Shown here one piece after another: positions 23,741-37,034 of a stretch of DNA of 64,000 nt. The notes beneath the pieces are model-generated. The model had not been told where the DNA came from. It saw only the letters and a list, made by a program, of their open reading frames with translations, and searched no databases. Numbering within the stretch: the stretch's first letter is position 1; each line of letters opens with the position of its first letter. Location: the NCBI RefSeq assembly GCF_963455315.2, contig NC_083326.1:42224363-42288362 (forward strand). Reading direction: 5' to 3'. The translations under genes and the position numbers were made by a program. This DNA is from Globicephala melas. Taxonomy: Eukaryota > Chordata > Mammalia > Artiodactyla > Delphinidae.

Positions 23741-25774
23741 AAAAAAAGAAAGAATATAGAAATGGGGAAGGGGAGCATGTTTAGTTGCTCATATTTTGGG
23801 TGGGAACAGTAGTTCAATAAATTGTTTTTATTCTAGGCTTTTTAAGAGTGTTGGGTTTTGGCTATTCTGAGCTATTGGCTATTAGTTTACCATTGTAAAG
23901 AGACCAGTCCAGTTGTTGCTAGATGAAATATGAGGGTCATAAACATTGCATAAAGGTAAGCTCGGTTTGCCTGGTTTAATGATGTGAAGAGCACAGGAAG
24001 GGAATAAAAGCAAATTTCCAGGTAAGTTAGACCTGAAACATTCTTTAAAGCATCAATTTGAATTATCTATATCGGATTTTTAAGAAGGAAGTAGATACAG
24101 CGACTAAAGCATCATTCTTTGTCCCATTTTCTGGTGTTTGAAAGCCCCCTAGTTTCCACCTGTCTGTATCTGGAGGTAGAGTGGCCTTGACTCGGGGCCA
24201 TTCAGCTTGGTACCCTGTTTCAAGGTGTAATCATCATCCTTGACATTCATCATCCCCGGTGCTCACTTTCTTCTTTACCTCTGAATACTCTAGAAAGTGA
24301 GTTTCTACCAGCATCTCTGGTTGTGGCATTTTAGACACCAGAGAGCTCGGGATCACAGTTGAATGCTTGCAGGCTGGAGTTGTTTTCACTTCTGTCCTTT
24401 CCGTATAGAACTAATGGCAGGCAGTTTTTATCACTTTACACATTTTCTCATTCAGCCCTTTCTCATGTCCCCGGTACCATGTAGCAGAACCCGGGAGCTA
24501 GAAGGAAGCCCCAAGACAGTCCTACCCCGACCCCTTCCTATGATGGAAGAGGCTACAGGAGGAGGCAGGGGCTGGAGATGACTTGTCTCCAGGTCGCTGG
24601 CTGAGTAATGGTCGAAATATAACTAAAGTCCACGTCTCCCAGCTCTGTCTGGTGCTGTTTCAACCATAGCACGTTACTTTGGTTGGTTGAATTTGTTTGT
24701 TGCCCAGCTGTCACTATTGCCATTTTAATGATTCTATATCATTATAATGGTTTAAAATCTGTGTATGACATGAACAGCCATGTGTTACTTTCTCTTAACC
24801 CATATACTAAGGGCTCCCTGTGTGCAGAGGCCGGGTTGGGAGCTAGACCTGGCATTTCTCGGTTAATTCCATGGTAACTTTTACAGTAGGTGAGGGAGCT
24901 AGGATTTGAATCTGTTTCTCTGTCTTCAAAATCTCTGCCCTCTCAGTACCTCACAATTACATATTCAGAATAAATAAACCTCTCGCACTTGAGGTTTCTT
25001 CAGTTTTAAATCAGAAAATATCTAATCAGAATAATGCGTTTTTCTTAAACTATTATCCTGCTTTCCTTTAATTTAGAAGTAAAATTCAAGAGAAACTCTT
25101 GGAATGAATAGGGTGATGCATGTAAACAGTCCTAATAATGAAGCTGCATGAAGTTACAGAAATGACATCTGATTTAAGTGGCTTCATCAGGTTGGATAAG
25201 AAGGGACATTGATTGATAATTGGCTACAAAAAGAGGCCTTGTTTTTACGCAAGAGTTTATGTTCCAGCTGTTAATTTGAAGTGTGTCTTTTAGATTAGAA
25301 AGATCTAGATAAATACATGTCCTCTTCTTATTGTAATAGTTATTTTTCTTACTTGTGAATCTCTACATTTAAATCATTGAAAGTTTTACACACATTCATC
25401 TAAATGAGCAGTAGAGCAGAGCTACAGTGATTGCAGGAGTGTGAAGCTGCAATGGCCCTATGTTCTGTGTTGTTCTATGTAACTTCCTTGACCTTCAGAG
25501 GCCCTCCAGAGAACAGCTCCGATAGGGGCTGGTTCTGTGCTGCAGCTCTTACATCCCTTCCCATCCCCCCAGCCCCGAAGTTCTCGTGTGGAGAACACTG
25601 ATCTAAAACCTCTACCACCAGTATTTTTCTTTACCATTTGATGACTTAATTAGTTCTGCCTTCTTTATTCTCTTATCATACTCACTCCCTTTGGTGCCTC
25701 TCACTGTTCTTCTTGCCCTTTATCTAAGGAGAATGACTCAGTTTTTGTTAGAGGCAGTAAATACAGAGAAAGAG
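23741..25774. other. Mainly unique sequence, possible MIR relic
   Basis: About 24795-24950 may be a very diverged antisense MIR (GAGGGAGCTAGGATTTGAATCTG). Otherwise nothing is recognised. Confidence 0.45.
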
Positions 25775-25965
25775 ACATTGAAATTAATCAGACCTGAGAT
25801 TGAAACTCAGTTCTACTGCCTTAACTAGCTGTGAGCCCTCACTGACATGTTTTTACTTGTAAAACAGGGCTAGCAATACCTCCCTCACAAGGCAATAAGA
25901 AGGATTAACGAAGGTCATACATGAAAGCACCTAAAACTGTGCCTGGCACACTCTAGGAATTCAAA
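25775..25965 (+). mobile_element. MIR SINE, sense
   Basis: CAGACCTGAGATTGAAACTCAGTTCTACTGCC...TAAAACAGGGCTAGCAATACCTCCCTCACAAGG...AAACTGTGCCTGGCACACT matches MIR from core to tail. Confidence 0.82.
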
Positions 25966-26334
25966 CCTGAGTACTCCTCACCCTGTCTCTCACCCTTTTC
26001 CAGGTTCCATTGCAAAATTAGGCATAATATCTCTAAAGTAATTTCATGAAATTTTACCTCTACAGCAGCATCTTTCTCCTTTTTAAATAGACTGCTTTTT
26101 CTCATATAACATTTTTAAACAACCAGATTTTTATTTTATGTTATTATTTTTGTTTAATTACTGCCATTATAACTACATTGATTTCTCCTGTTATGAAAAT
26201 AATCTCATTATTGGTTACATAGACTTTGTGGGATATTCTGCAAACCTATCCACCATGTATAATATTTTACAGACAAAAACGACCTAGTTTTCAGACAGCC
26301 AATTTAATAATGTTAGAAAACTTTTGCTTTGTTT
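25966..26334. other. AT-rich unique sequence
   Basis: No recognised element. Confidence 0.5.
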
Positions 26335-29300
26335 TTTAACTTGGTATTTTGAAAGAATTTTAGACTTATAAGAGTTACAAAAATAGTACAGTGAGTTCCC
26401 GTATACCCTTAACCCATCTTCCCCTAATAACCGTAATAACAGTTATCAAAGTTAATGTTGGTTCAATACTATTAATTAAAACAACAGACTGTATTTGGAT
26501 TTCACCAGTTTTTTGGCTGTTGTCCTTTTTTATCCAAGATTTAATCCAGGATCCCACATTACATTCAGTTTTCCACTTCCGTAGGCTTCTCTGATTTGTC
26601 ACAATTCCTTGGTGTCTCTCCTTGTCTCTCATGATCTTGACACTTATAAAAAGTGTTGGTCATTTACTGTGACTCAATTTGAGTTTGTCTGATCTCTTGA
26701 TTAGATTGAGGTAATTTGTTACCGCCAAGGATACTGCAGACGTGATGTCCACATAGCTTTTTACAGGTCTAACATTAGTCACTTGGATGAGTTGGTCTCT
26801 GCCACGTTCTCCAGTGTAAAGTTCCTGTTGATCCCTTGGTAATTAACTAATATTTGGGGGAGACACTTTGAGACCATGCATATATATATATGTTTCTGCT
26901 TAACTTTTGCGCACTCATTTTAGCATTCATTGGTACATCTTGCCTGCAGCAATGTTACAGTGGTATTCTAATGGTGATTTTCTTGTTCATTCATCCCATC
27001 TACATTTATGAATTGGAATTCTTCTGTAAGGAAGATTTGTCTTCTCCTATTTATTTTTTTATTATCATTCATTTATATCAGCATGGACTCATGGATATTT
27101 ATTTTATCCTTTGGGTTATAATTTAATATTATCACTATTTACTTTGTTGATCAAATTGTTCCAGCTTTGGCTGTAAGGAGTTCTCATGGCGGTTTCTGTG
27201 TTCTTCTGTGTACCTTCATCTTTTTTTTAAAAGCACTTTTTTACTTTCTGACCCCCCCCCCCCACAAGATGTTCCAGGCTTATTTTCTATTTACCCTACC
27301 TCAGCCCTCACTTCTCCAAGGAGGCTTGATTCCTTTTAATAAAGGTATGTTTATTGCTACTGGAGTGTCGCTGCTTCTAGGCCTCTCCGCAGACAAAGTT
27401 AGGAAATATATGTATGTAAACTAACAAATGTCTACACACACGTATCTCTGTATTTTCATATCCATCTATCTGTATATGAACTGAGGGGGTTCATACTGTA
27501 TAATCTCTGTTTCATATCTAGCACAAGGTTCATTTTAACTTTTCTCTTTTGCTTATTTGTAACTTCTTTTTCCAGCAGTGAGAAGCTGGCTTTCAGTATC
27601 AAAAATCAATTGATGGTATCCATGTGGATAAATTTTTGGATTTTCTGTTCTGTTCCATTGATCTTTGTGTCTATCCATTTGCCCATACCACACAGTCTTG
27701 ATTATAGTAAGTCTTAAAATCAGCCAGTGTGAGTCCTCTAACTTTCTTTCTCTTACTCAAATTGTATTGACTGTTCTAGTTCCTTTGCCTTTCCCTATGA
27801 GTATTAGAATCAACTTGTCTATATTTACCAGTAAAACTCCTGCCAGGATTTTGATTGTAATTGTGTTAAATCTATAAATCATTTTGGGGAGAATTGATAT
27901 AATGAGTCTTCAAATCCATGAACATGCTGTGTCTCTCCATTTATTTACATCTTCTTTTGATTTCTTTCAAAGGTTTTATAGTATTCCCTGTATAGAAACA
28001 TACCTGTACATGTTTGGTTAGATTTATACATAAGTATTTCTTTCTTTTTTTAACAAAAACTTAAATGGTATTATATTGGAAACAGACGAGTGGATATCCT
28101 TACCTTGTTCCCGATCTTAGGGGGAAAACTTTCATTCTTTTACCATGATGTGTGATGTTAGCTTTGGATTTTTTTTTTTTTTTGTAATGTCCTTATCAGA
28201 TTAGAAAGTTTCTGTTCTCTTCCTACTTGCTCAAAGTTTTGATCATAAGTGGGTGTTGTAGTTTGTGAAATGCTTTTTCTATATCAATTGAAATGATCAC
28301 GTGTGGGTTGTGTTTTTAGCCTGTTAATTTGGTGAATTAGTTGGCTTGAAACATTAATCTCGCCATGAATTCTCAGGGTAAACTCCAGTTGAAAGTGGTA
28401 TGTTACTATTAATGTTAATATTTTGTTGAGGCTCATGAGGGATATTGGTGTCATTTTCTTTTCTTGTGCTGTCTTTGTCTGGTTCTGCTATCACGGTAAT
28501 TCTGACCCCAGGGGTGAGTTTGGAAGTATTCCCTTTTCTTTTATTTTCTAGAAGCAGTAGAATTGGTGTTATTTTTTCTTTAAATATTTGGTAGAATTTG
28601 CCAATGATCTGGGCTTTGGGATTTCTTTTTTGAGAAGGTTTTCTAAGTACAAATTTCATTTCCTTAATAGAAGACTGATCAGGTTATATATTTTTTCCTT
28701 CAGTGAGTTTTGATAGTTTGGGTTTTCAAGAAATTATTCCATTTCATCTAAATTGTTGAATTTATGTGTGTAGAGTTGTTCTTATGTGCTTACTTTGTTT
28801 TCCTTTCCATGCCTGCTGGGTCTTATTGATAGCCAGATGTTGATAATTTTTTCTGATGTTGATAGTTTTTCTGTCTCTTTTGTTCTTTGTCAGCCTGGCT
28901 AGAGATTTACCGATTTTACTGGTTTTTTTCAAAGAGTTAAGCTTTAGCTTTGATTGATTTTTTTCTCTATTTTTTTCTGGTTTTAATTTCATTGATTTCT
29001 GCTTTCATTTCCTTCTTCTTCTTAACATTTCTTTGATTTCTGCTCTGTTCCTTCTGATTGCTTTGGGTTTATCTCTCTCTGCTTTTTCTAGTTTCTTAAG
29101 GTTGGAGCTTAGGTTGTTGATTTCAGACCTTTCTACTTTTATAGTACAAGCATTTCATGTTATAAGTATCCTTCTAATTGCTGCTTTATTAGCATCCCAC
29201 GCACATTGAAAATCTCAAAAGACATTGTTTTAATTTTTGCTTTTAACCACCATACAAATTTTATAGAAATTAAGAGGAGAAGAATAGTATACTCTCTTTT

Positions 29301-30350
29301 CCCAGGTATTTACCATTTCTGTTGCTTTTCTTTATTCCTGATGTTTCTTTCTAGTACCATTTCTCTGTTTGAAGAACTGTCTTTAGCATTTTTTTTTTTC
29401 TAAGAGGAAATCTGGCAAACAAATTTTCTCTTAGTTTTTCTTCATCTGAGAGGGCTTTTATTTCACATTCATTTGTTAAGGGTATTTTCACTGGATGACA
29501 ATTCTTTTCTTTCAGGACTTGGAAAATGTTCTACTTCTTTCTGGCCTCCATGATTTCTGATGAAAAGTCAGCAGTCATTTCATTGTTTTCCTAGACTATG
29601 GGTCACTATAATCTTCCGCTTTCAGGATTTTAATCTTTATCTTCAGTGTTCAGCAGTTTGATAGTATATGTCAGGGCTTGGAATTCTTTGAGCTTATTCA
29701 GTGTGGTGTATGCTGAGACTTCTGAATCTGTAAGTTTATATCTACCAGGTTTCAAAGCTTTCAGTCATTATTTTTTCAGACATTTTTTTCAGCACATGTT
29801 CTTTCTCTTCTCCTTCTGGGACTCTGATGACATGAATATTAGACTTTTTGGTATATTCTCATGGGATCCTGAGGACCTGTTCAGGTTTTATTGTTTTTTG
29901 CTTTTTGTTTTTTTTCTTTCTGTTTCTGTTTCTGTTTTGCTTTCTGTTTCTTTCTGTTTTTTTTTTCTTTCTGTTTCTGTTATTCTGTTGAATAATTTCT
30001 ATTGATTTATCTACAGATTTACTGACATTTTCCTCTATTATCTGCATTCTATTATAGAATCCATCAGTTAATATTTTAGTTACTGTATTTTTCAGTTCTA
30101 ATGTTTCCATTTTCTCCTTTATATTTTCTGGTTTTAGGGAGAGACGTTTTATCTATTTGTTTCATGAGTGTTCACTGTTACTTCTTAAACCATAGTTTTA
30201 ACAGCTGCTTTAAAGCCTTTGTCTCATAATTTCAGTACTTGGATTGGTGTCTGTCTTTTCCCTTCCAAGTTAATGTTTTCCTGGTCATTTGTGTGCCACA
30301 TAATTTTGGTTTTTAAGTGGGACATGTTGAATGTCCTTTTATGAAATTCA
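26335..30350 (-). mobile_element. Long old L1 (L1M-type), antisense
   Basis: The 3'UTR type at 26335-27480 (TTTTAGACTTATAAGAGTTAC...AGGATCCCACATTACATTCAG...TACTTTGAGACCATGCA) is followed by antisense ORF2 pieces (about 27600-29200: GTTCTGTTCCATTGATCTTTG, AATTTACCGATTTTA-like text) and then ORF1-like sequence to about 30350 (CCTTCTGGGACTCTGATGACATGAATATTAG). All frames are broken and divergence is high, so this is an early insertion. It contains a C12 run at 27252-27263 and a T/C-rich (TTTCTG)n-like patch at 29890-29985. Confidence 0.85.
27252..27263 (+). repeat. Poly(C)12 tract
   Basis: Twelve consecutive C within old L1 sequence. Its length is prone to sequencing error. Confidence 0.9.
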
Positions 30351-31407
30351 GGATCTTGAGGTCTTGTTTAAATTTTAAGCAGAAAATTGATTTGGGTTCT
30401 GCTTTGCGTTAGCAGACATTCAACAGGTTAGGTTCAGGTTACAAGTTTCCACCTGCCTTTTCAGGCTGCGGTTCCACTGACAGTTCAGTTTTCACAACCT
30501 TTGCAGTGCTAATTGGATCTGACTTCCTTGTGCCCCACCCTGTAGCCAGGCTGGGTCTGGGCATTGGTGTATGCTGCAGTTAGCGCTCAAGGCGTTTGGT
30601 AGGCTGCTGAAAGTCAGAACCATGCGCAGCTCAGAGGTGAGCCCAGGAGTGCTGTACAACTTCGCAAAATTTCTCTCTTGAGCTTCCTTCTCTTTGTGAT
30701 CCTGCTGGCATTTTCTGGCTCCTTGGGAGCCCACTTCCCAGTCCTCTAGCCAAGAAGTCAAAGCTCTAGTTTTTCCTCTACCCTGCACTACCTGCAGTTG
30801 CATTTGTGTCCAGGGGAATGCTGCAAGAGGCCAGGGAAATAAAAAAGCAACAGTGATTTGCCCATCCTCTTGGGACCACCACTTCTCTGGTCAGAGAGGG
30901 TTCCTCTCCTGAGAGTTTTAGGGACCTGCCGAGCTCCTCTCTGCCCATAGACAAATTTAGCAATAGTGTACAGTATTTGTGTACAGGTCTTTTATTCTTT
31001 AACATGACAATAGCAAGTTAAAAACATGGTTTTTGAAGCTAGTAGGGTCAGCTCCATCCATCCCCTTCAGTGTATTTATGTGTGCCATTCATTTGTAATA
31101 TAGTCAGATTCATTTGGTAAGAATGTTTTAAAGGTTGGGTTTCACATTTTTAAGATACCCTGAGACACCAGCACACCCTAACATGACTGCCTTTGGTCTG
31201 CTTTCTGGGTCTGACGCATGCAGAGTTGTGCTTCAGTGTCAATTGTTTCTTCCAGTCACCAGCCTCCTCTCACTTTGATTTCACTCAGCAATGCTATTGT
31301 CCATTCTCATGGCAGTGCTATAGTACAGACTGATTTACAGTATTCTAGGACTTGATTGGTGATTATGCCATGACAGTTATCCTGTAATGCATTTGCTAAC
31401 AGAAAAG
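30351..31407. other. Unique intronic sequence
   Basis: The 103-codon minus-strand frame at 30492-30803 has no supporting context. No repeat is recognised. Confidence 0.45.
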
Positions 31408-31420
31408 GATAAGGCTTCTT

Positions 31421-31586
31421 TTTTTTTTTTTTTAAATATTTATTTGGCTGTCCCAGGTCTTAGTTGCAGCATGCAGGATCTTTAGTGGCGACATGCGGGA
31501 TCTAGTTCCCTGACCAGGGATCAAACCCGGGCCCCCGGGCACTGGGAGTGCAGAGTCTTAACCACTGGACCACCAGGGAAGTCCCA
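31421..31586 (-). mobile_element. CHR-1-like SINE, antisense
   Basis: Poly(T) precedes TATTTATTTGGCTGTCCCAGGTCTTAGTTGCAGCATGC...TTAACCACTGGACCACCAGGGAAGTCCC. The TSD GATAAGGCTTCTT (31408-31420) versus GACAAGGCTTCTT (31587-31599) has one mismatch. Confidence 0.93.
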
Positions 31587-31599
31587 GACAAGGCTTCTT

Positions 31600-33819
31600 A
31601 AAACTTCCAGTGACATCCGTTGTGTTTCAGAATTCAAATGAAGATATAATGCTGTGACATGCTGTTGGAAACCAAATTGTTACTATATCAGGACTGGATA
31701 TGGTAACATGTTCCTGGATTTCTTGTTAGTGGATTGTCTATGACAAACCATGATTTCTGGTCTTTTTTTGAATGTCTTTACCAATCTTTGTAGTACAGAA
31801 AGTGACCAAGTATTTAGCTGGGTTTTTTTTTTTTTTTTTTTTTTTTTTGCTTTTTTACATGTATACTCTAGGTCAATAGCAATAAAGATTAAAGAATGTC
31901 ATTCCTCCCCTGCACCAGGAAGGGGTGAGCTAGAAAGGCTCTCTGTTCAGAATTAAAGTTCACCTCTAGTTGGATCAGTGCTTTTCATTAAAGAAGTAAA
32001 GTGTTCTTTATCCACATAGATTAAAATGTTGTCAAGGTCCCAGGCCGGAAACACAGCCGGCGAACTGAAGTGCTCTCTGGTTTCTCTCAGCTTGAAATCA
32101 CTTTTAGAATTCGACAGTACTGTGTTGTGAGACTCCTGGCAGCACCTGAATTCAGAATAGCATGCAGCCTCTCCTTCTGCGGTGACCATGGCTTCCTTTG
32201 CAGAAGGGCTTTGTCTTGTTATGAAGGTTCAGGCTTGGTTATTGAGTGCCGGGGACAGTGATTCTGGGAGGTGGACATCATCATCCAGAGTGCTGAGGTT
32301 GACTTGTGAACTACATATATTTGATTCTTAGGAGAGAAATAATCCTAAGTGGCAGATCATTGGTGTTAATGTCACTAAAATGATTTAGAATATTAGTGGT
32401 GGGGGGGAGGGGAGGAAGACTATCAGGGGGAAGATTTAAGAGGAGTGGATTTCTAATAGCTAGTGTAGAATGATATATAGTTTGAATTAACTTGTTACTG
32501 AGATACAAGAAGCCTACCAGTGCATACAAATTTGAACTGGTGCATTTCCCTTTATTCTTTGATGGAGATAATAAGCCATAATATGGGCAATAGATTCGAG
32601 ATCTCCAAAATTGACCTTGTCCTTTTTGTCCCCCAGTAGTAAAGGGAAGTAAGTGATCACCATAGTCTTCATTTTTAGAGAGTTATCTTTTCAGGGAAAG
32701 GGGCAGTACCCAGAGAAACATAAAATTCATTCCATAAATGCTTTTGAAAATGTATACTTTGGCTAGGGCTTTGCAAATGATAAAAACAAACTCAAGCTGC
32801 TTAATCAGAAAAGAATACTGGAGTATCATGAAATCCAAGGGCAAGAATGCAGCAAAGGATGAAACAAGGAACTGAAAAGATGGAAAATGATCTCATTGGC
32901 TCATCTTGGGTTCATGTGTCCTCGCTTGAGCCAATCAGCTGTGTCCGGGCAGTCGGGCATGTAGTCCAAATGTTCTATGGGGTTCCTTCTCTGTGGGGAA
33001 AGAGTGACATTTATTGATGAAGGGTTAAACTAGATGGAACCCTGCGAAGTGATCTATTACAATGCCATGTTTAAACTTGCCGGCCTATTATAATTAAAAC
33101 CTCTAATAATGGTGTGTGGCCTTTAGGTAGGTTACACAGTTTATCAAACTTGCAAATATAATAAGCTTTTCAACCATTTTCCTTCACATGCTGTCATACT
33201 GTTCTAACAGTTTTCCTCCAGGTGGCTGCTGTGTATCTCAAAGATCACTGCATTGCTAATTATATATATATTTTAAAAATATAATGCCTTTCTTCTTACA
33301 TAATCCACTACCATTTTTAGAACTCTCTATAATGTACTTTTCCTCCATGTATAGTCATATCTCTCATGCAATTTTTCTTAAATTGCCCTGGACCCCTTTT
33401 TTTCTCCATACTGTTGTATGTTACCACTTTTTTGAGACCTAAGAAATTTAACTTTCAGATTTAGAAAATATGGCTTTAATATATTAGTAAATGATGTGGC
33501 ATTTTTGAAAGGTCACATTTTTTTATGGTTGGAAGGAAAATGGGAAATATTTGTGAGTCATTTTAGCTGTCTCAGTGAGTTTAATGCCAGTTTTTCTCTC
33601 TAAGGTTAGATGCTTAATTTCAACACAAAGTATCACTTTTCTCCATATGCCTGACTTTAATTTTTGTGACATGGCAGAATAGACTGATACAGTCCTTTGG
33701 AGTGGAAGTTTGCATGTGTGGTAGTGGGTGGTAAGCATGTTGCTTCTACCAGCTTTGCTCTTCATGCCTCTTATGGTATTGGTGTTACAACCAGACCACA
33801 ACTACCTTATATATCACCG
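31600..33819. other. Unique intronic sequence
   Basis: It contains a T-run at 31825-31848 and an A/T-rich patch near 33258-33290. No exon or confident repeat is seen. Confidence 0.5.
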
Positions 33820-33995
33820 TGGTCAAGCACTATCGGTTCTCTCTCCAGCTCTGTCATTTATTAACAGAGTGATCTTGGGCTAATTATTTCACCTCTTGGA
33901 GCTGTTGTTTTTCTCATCCATAAATTTGGAGAAAAGAGTTTTTACAGCTATTGACTTTTAAAAACAATACTTAACACTGTTCCTGGAAATTCATC
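33820..33995 (+). mobile_element. MIR SINE, sense
   Basis: CTCTGTCATTTATTAACAGAGTGATCTTGGGCTAATTATTTCACCTC matches the MIR core; the 3' part is diverged. Confidence 0.7.
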
Positions 33996-34559
33996 ACTGA
34001 TAACTAAATGGTAGTTACTATTAATTTTTAGTAGATGACATGTGTTTCTTGTAAAATGCAACTTCACTAGTGCAAAGCCCCTATCTAGTTAAATTGATAT
34101 CCATTTTGTTGCTTTGCAGTGGTATGTGGCTTTCCTAAACTTGGAGCTCGCGGAAGCCATGGTTAGAAGTTGGGGCAATGAGGGAAATACAGACATAGGA
34201 GTGAACTGATAAAATAATTGGCAAACTCATTAGCTATTCAGGGAATGTTAAACTGATTGAGTTGATTACTTTGTGAAAGCTCGAAGTAGAATTAAAAAGA
34301 AGAATTTCTGTAGAATAAAGTAGTAACACATTTGAAGACTGAAACTCACACGAAGTAGAAAATAGAAATGGAAAGAACAAACCTGTGTACAATAAAGTGA
34401 AGTATAAATTGAAGCAAGAATTGCTGTCATGTGTGTATTTTACCTTACATCCTGAAATGCACATTTTAATAAGTAAAAAAATATAATTTTTAAGAACAGT
34501 AAAACAATCCTGCTTTTGCCTGCTGTCAGCCAGGCCATTAGTAGAACATTTTATTTTCT
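33996..34559. other. Unique intronic sequence
   Basis: AT-rich with nothing recognised. Confidence 0.5.
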
Positions 34560-34990
34560 TTTGGGCTCTAGAACTAAAGAAAGAAAACTGGACAAGATCC
34601 AGAGAAGAGTGATAGCAGGAACCAAAGGACTATTAAAAAAATAAGGCCCATGAGGAAAGGGTGAAGGAGTTGTGAATCTTTCGTTTGAAGAGAAGTTCAA
34701 GAGGCCACTTAATAAGTCTTCGCATATGTGAAGGGTTGTCATGAGAAGGATACTGAGTAGTTGTTTCCTTTCTCACTAAGGACTGAAGAAAGGGGAATGG
34801 TGCCAGAGAGACGTGGGTTAGATAAAAAGAAATACTCCTTGCAGAGAGAGCAAGGCATGAAATCTGTAGTCAGATTAGCTGGTCCACATATCTTTGACTG
34901 GACTAGACAGCCTTGGTCCTTGACCGTTTGGCTGTATTCTTTTGAGGTTGGCTTCACTGCACACCTATGGACTTAAATCTTGGCCACAGA
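34560..34990 (+). mobile_element. Possible CR1/L3-like LINE relic
   Basis: Phrases such as AGAGAAGTTCAAGAGGCCACTTAATAAGTCTTCGCATATGTGAAGGGTTGTCATGAGAAGGATACTGAGTAG resemble the ancient CR1/L3 3' region found in all mammals. They are very diverged and assigned from memory. Confidence 0.35.
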
Positions 34991-36790
34991 GGTGGCACTT
35001 TAAAATCTTGTACCATCTTGAATTTCTTGACGTTTTCATGCCTGTTTCTCTTCTTTATCTGCTCCAAATTACGAGGTGGTACAGAGCACAGAATGAATTC
35101 TTGTAGCCACTGAAAGAGACTCTTAGACCTGAATAATTAGTAGACTCGTGAGGCAGGTGTCCCCTCCACAATGTTTGTCATATATACTTGGAATCACTGT
35201 TTACCTCAAACAGTATTAAATTACATTTAAAAATAGAAACTCTTTTCCTAGGGAGATCTTCACGGTTGTTAATGGGAAAAATCTCCAAATAAGATTTTTA
35301 TACCACGATGACAGTTTAGCCAGTTGGTTAAATAACTGTTTCCTATCACTAAATATGGAAAAGCTTCTTTTTTTTTTTTTTAAGTGAGAGCTGCTGAGTT
35401 AATAGAGTTTAAAAGTGAAATGTATACAAAATCCTAAGCACATTTATAGTGGACTGTGTAAGTGAGTGGTAACTAACAGATGTGTGCCAGCCCACTGGGG
35501 TGAAAATAGTGGAAGGGAGGAGCCGGGGGATGATTTGGTTGACATTTACTCAATCACACAGACACTTAATTGGGACTGGTACAGAATTTTAAGTGCCTTT
35601 TGGGGGACTTACTGTTGTGATCTTTCTTTAGAACAGCCCTGATATACCCTTCAGAAGGCTGGCCTGGGAGGACGTTGTCTGTGCCAAATTACAACACAGA
35701 ACAAGGGGCTGTTCTCTTTCATTTGCTGAGAATAGTGCTTAATAAGTACTATTTGACAACATGCTGAATTAAGAGAATGTTATAAGGATGTTTCACGAAG
35801 GAAAGTGGGTAAAACATCTGATGTTTACAAGTTCTATTTACATGTAAGTTGACAACAGGATAAAGCCATGCTTAAAGCTTTATTTTAAAAATTTTATTCA
35901 TTCGTTTGAATATATATGCTGAGAGAAAATGCTTTTATCTGGTTGCAGATATACTTTATATCTCTGTATAGTTAATGCCAATTTTTTTCCGTGTTGGTTT
36001 GAAATGTATCAGGCCCTGGTAAACTGCTTTATGTTAACCAAATTCATGCAGTACTGATTTGTAGCCCGGGATACATCCCTGATTATTTCCTGTTTCTTTT
36101 GACCTTGACTTTGATCCCATTCTGGTATCTTAGTTTATAATCATAAGTAAAGGGAGAAAGAACTCAAAAATTTTAATAATATTTTTATGTATATTTCAGT
36201 GTCATAAGCTAACTGTCTCAAGTTTAATGTTATCATAGATTGTAGCATATGAAAGTACTGCTGTGGGACATTCAAATGTAGTTCCATTTATTAATACACA
36301 TCTATAATCTATAGTCAGGTATAACCTATGAAATAATTAACTTGTGTGTTGAAATATAAAATAGTATAGTGATTTGTGACTTCTTTTCTAGCTAGGTTTC
36401 TCACTTAAATATGCTTTAAAAATGGGTTTAGATGACCCCCAGTGCCCCTTGCAACTTGAAGATTCTGTGCTTCCCTGATACTGAGCTTGTGTGAGGCCTG
36501 TAGCCTGTCTGAATACATGGGTAAGTAGCAGTCTGTGTTATACAGCTGTAGGCTGATGATATACTGGTGACCTTATTTTAAAGAGAGATTTGTATTTTGT
36601 CACTGCAATAGGGCCTTAGGAAAACCTGAAGTTTTGTGTATTCAAGTAATACATCCCTTCCTTTTCTTTTCCTTACTTAGGATCTAGTGCAATTCTAATG
36701 AGCACAACAAGTGCTGGAGTAAAAAAAAGAAAGAGAGAAAGATATAAGGATAAACAGAACAATTAACTAGTGACTAGTTTTCAATGCTTA
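34991..36790. other. Unique intronic sequence
   Basis: A T-run lies at 35367-35381. No exon or confident repeat is seen. Confidence 0.5.
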
Positions 36791-36806
36791 AAAAAAATAC
36801 AGTGTA

Positions 36807-36973
36807 TAGGGAGGGTGGGAGGGAGATGCAAGAGGGAGGGGATATGGGGATATATGTATAGATATAGCTGATTCACTTTGTTATACAGCAGAAACTAACA
36901 CAACATTGTTAAGCAATTATACTCCATTAAAGATGTTTAAAAAAAATAAAAGGATACTCTTTTAACCCCCCCC
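36807..36973 (+). mobile_element. 5'-truncated L1 3' end, sense, with TSD
   Basis: TAGGGAGGGTGGGAGGGAGATGCAAGAGGGAGGGGATATGGGG...AGATGTTTAAAAAAAATAAAA. A direct repeat AAAAAAATACAGTGTA (36791-36806 and 36974-36989) flanks it. About 20 bp after the first A-rich tail (GGATACTCTTTTAACCCCCCCC) precede the right repeat. Confidence 0.88.
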
Positions 36974-37034
36974 AAAAAAATACAGTGTAAACTAATACCT
37001 TACCTTATATTTTATTTTATTAATACCTGGCAAT

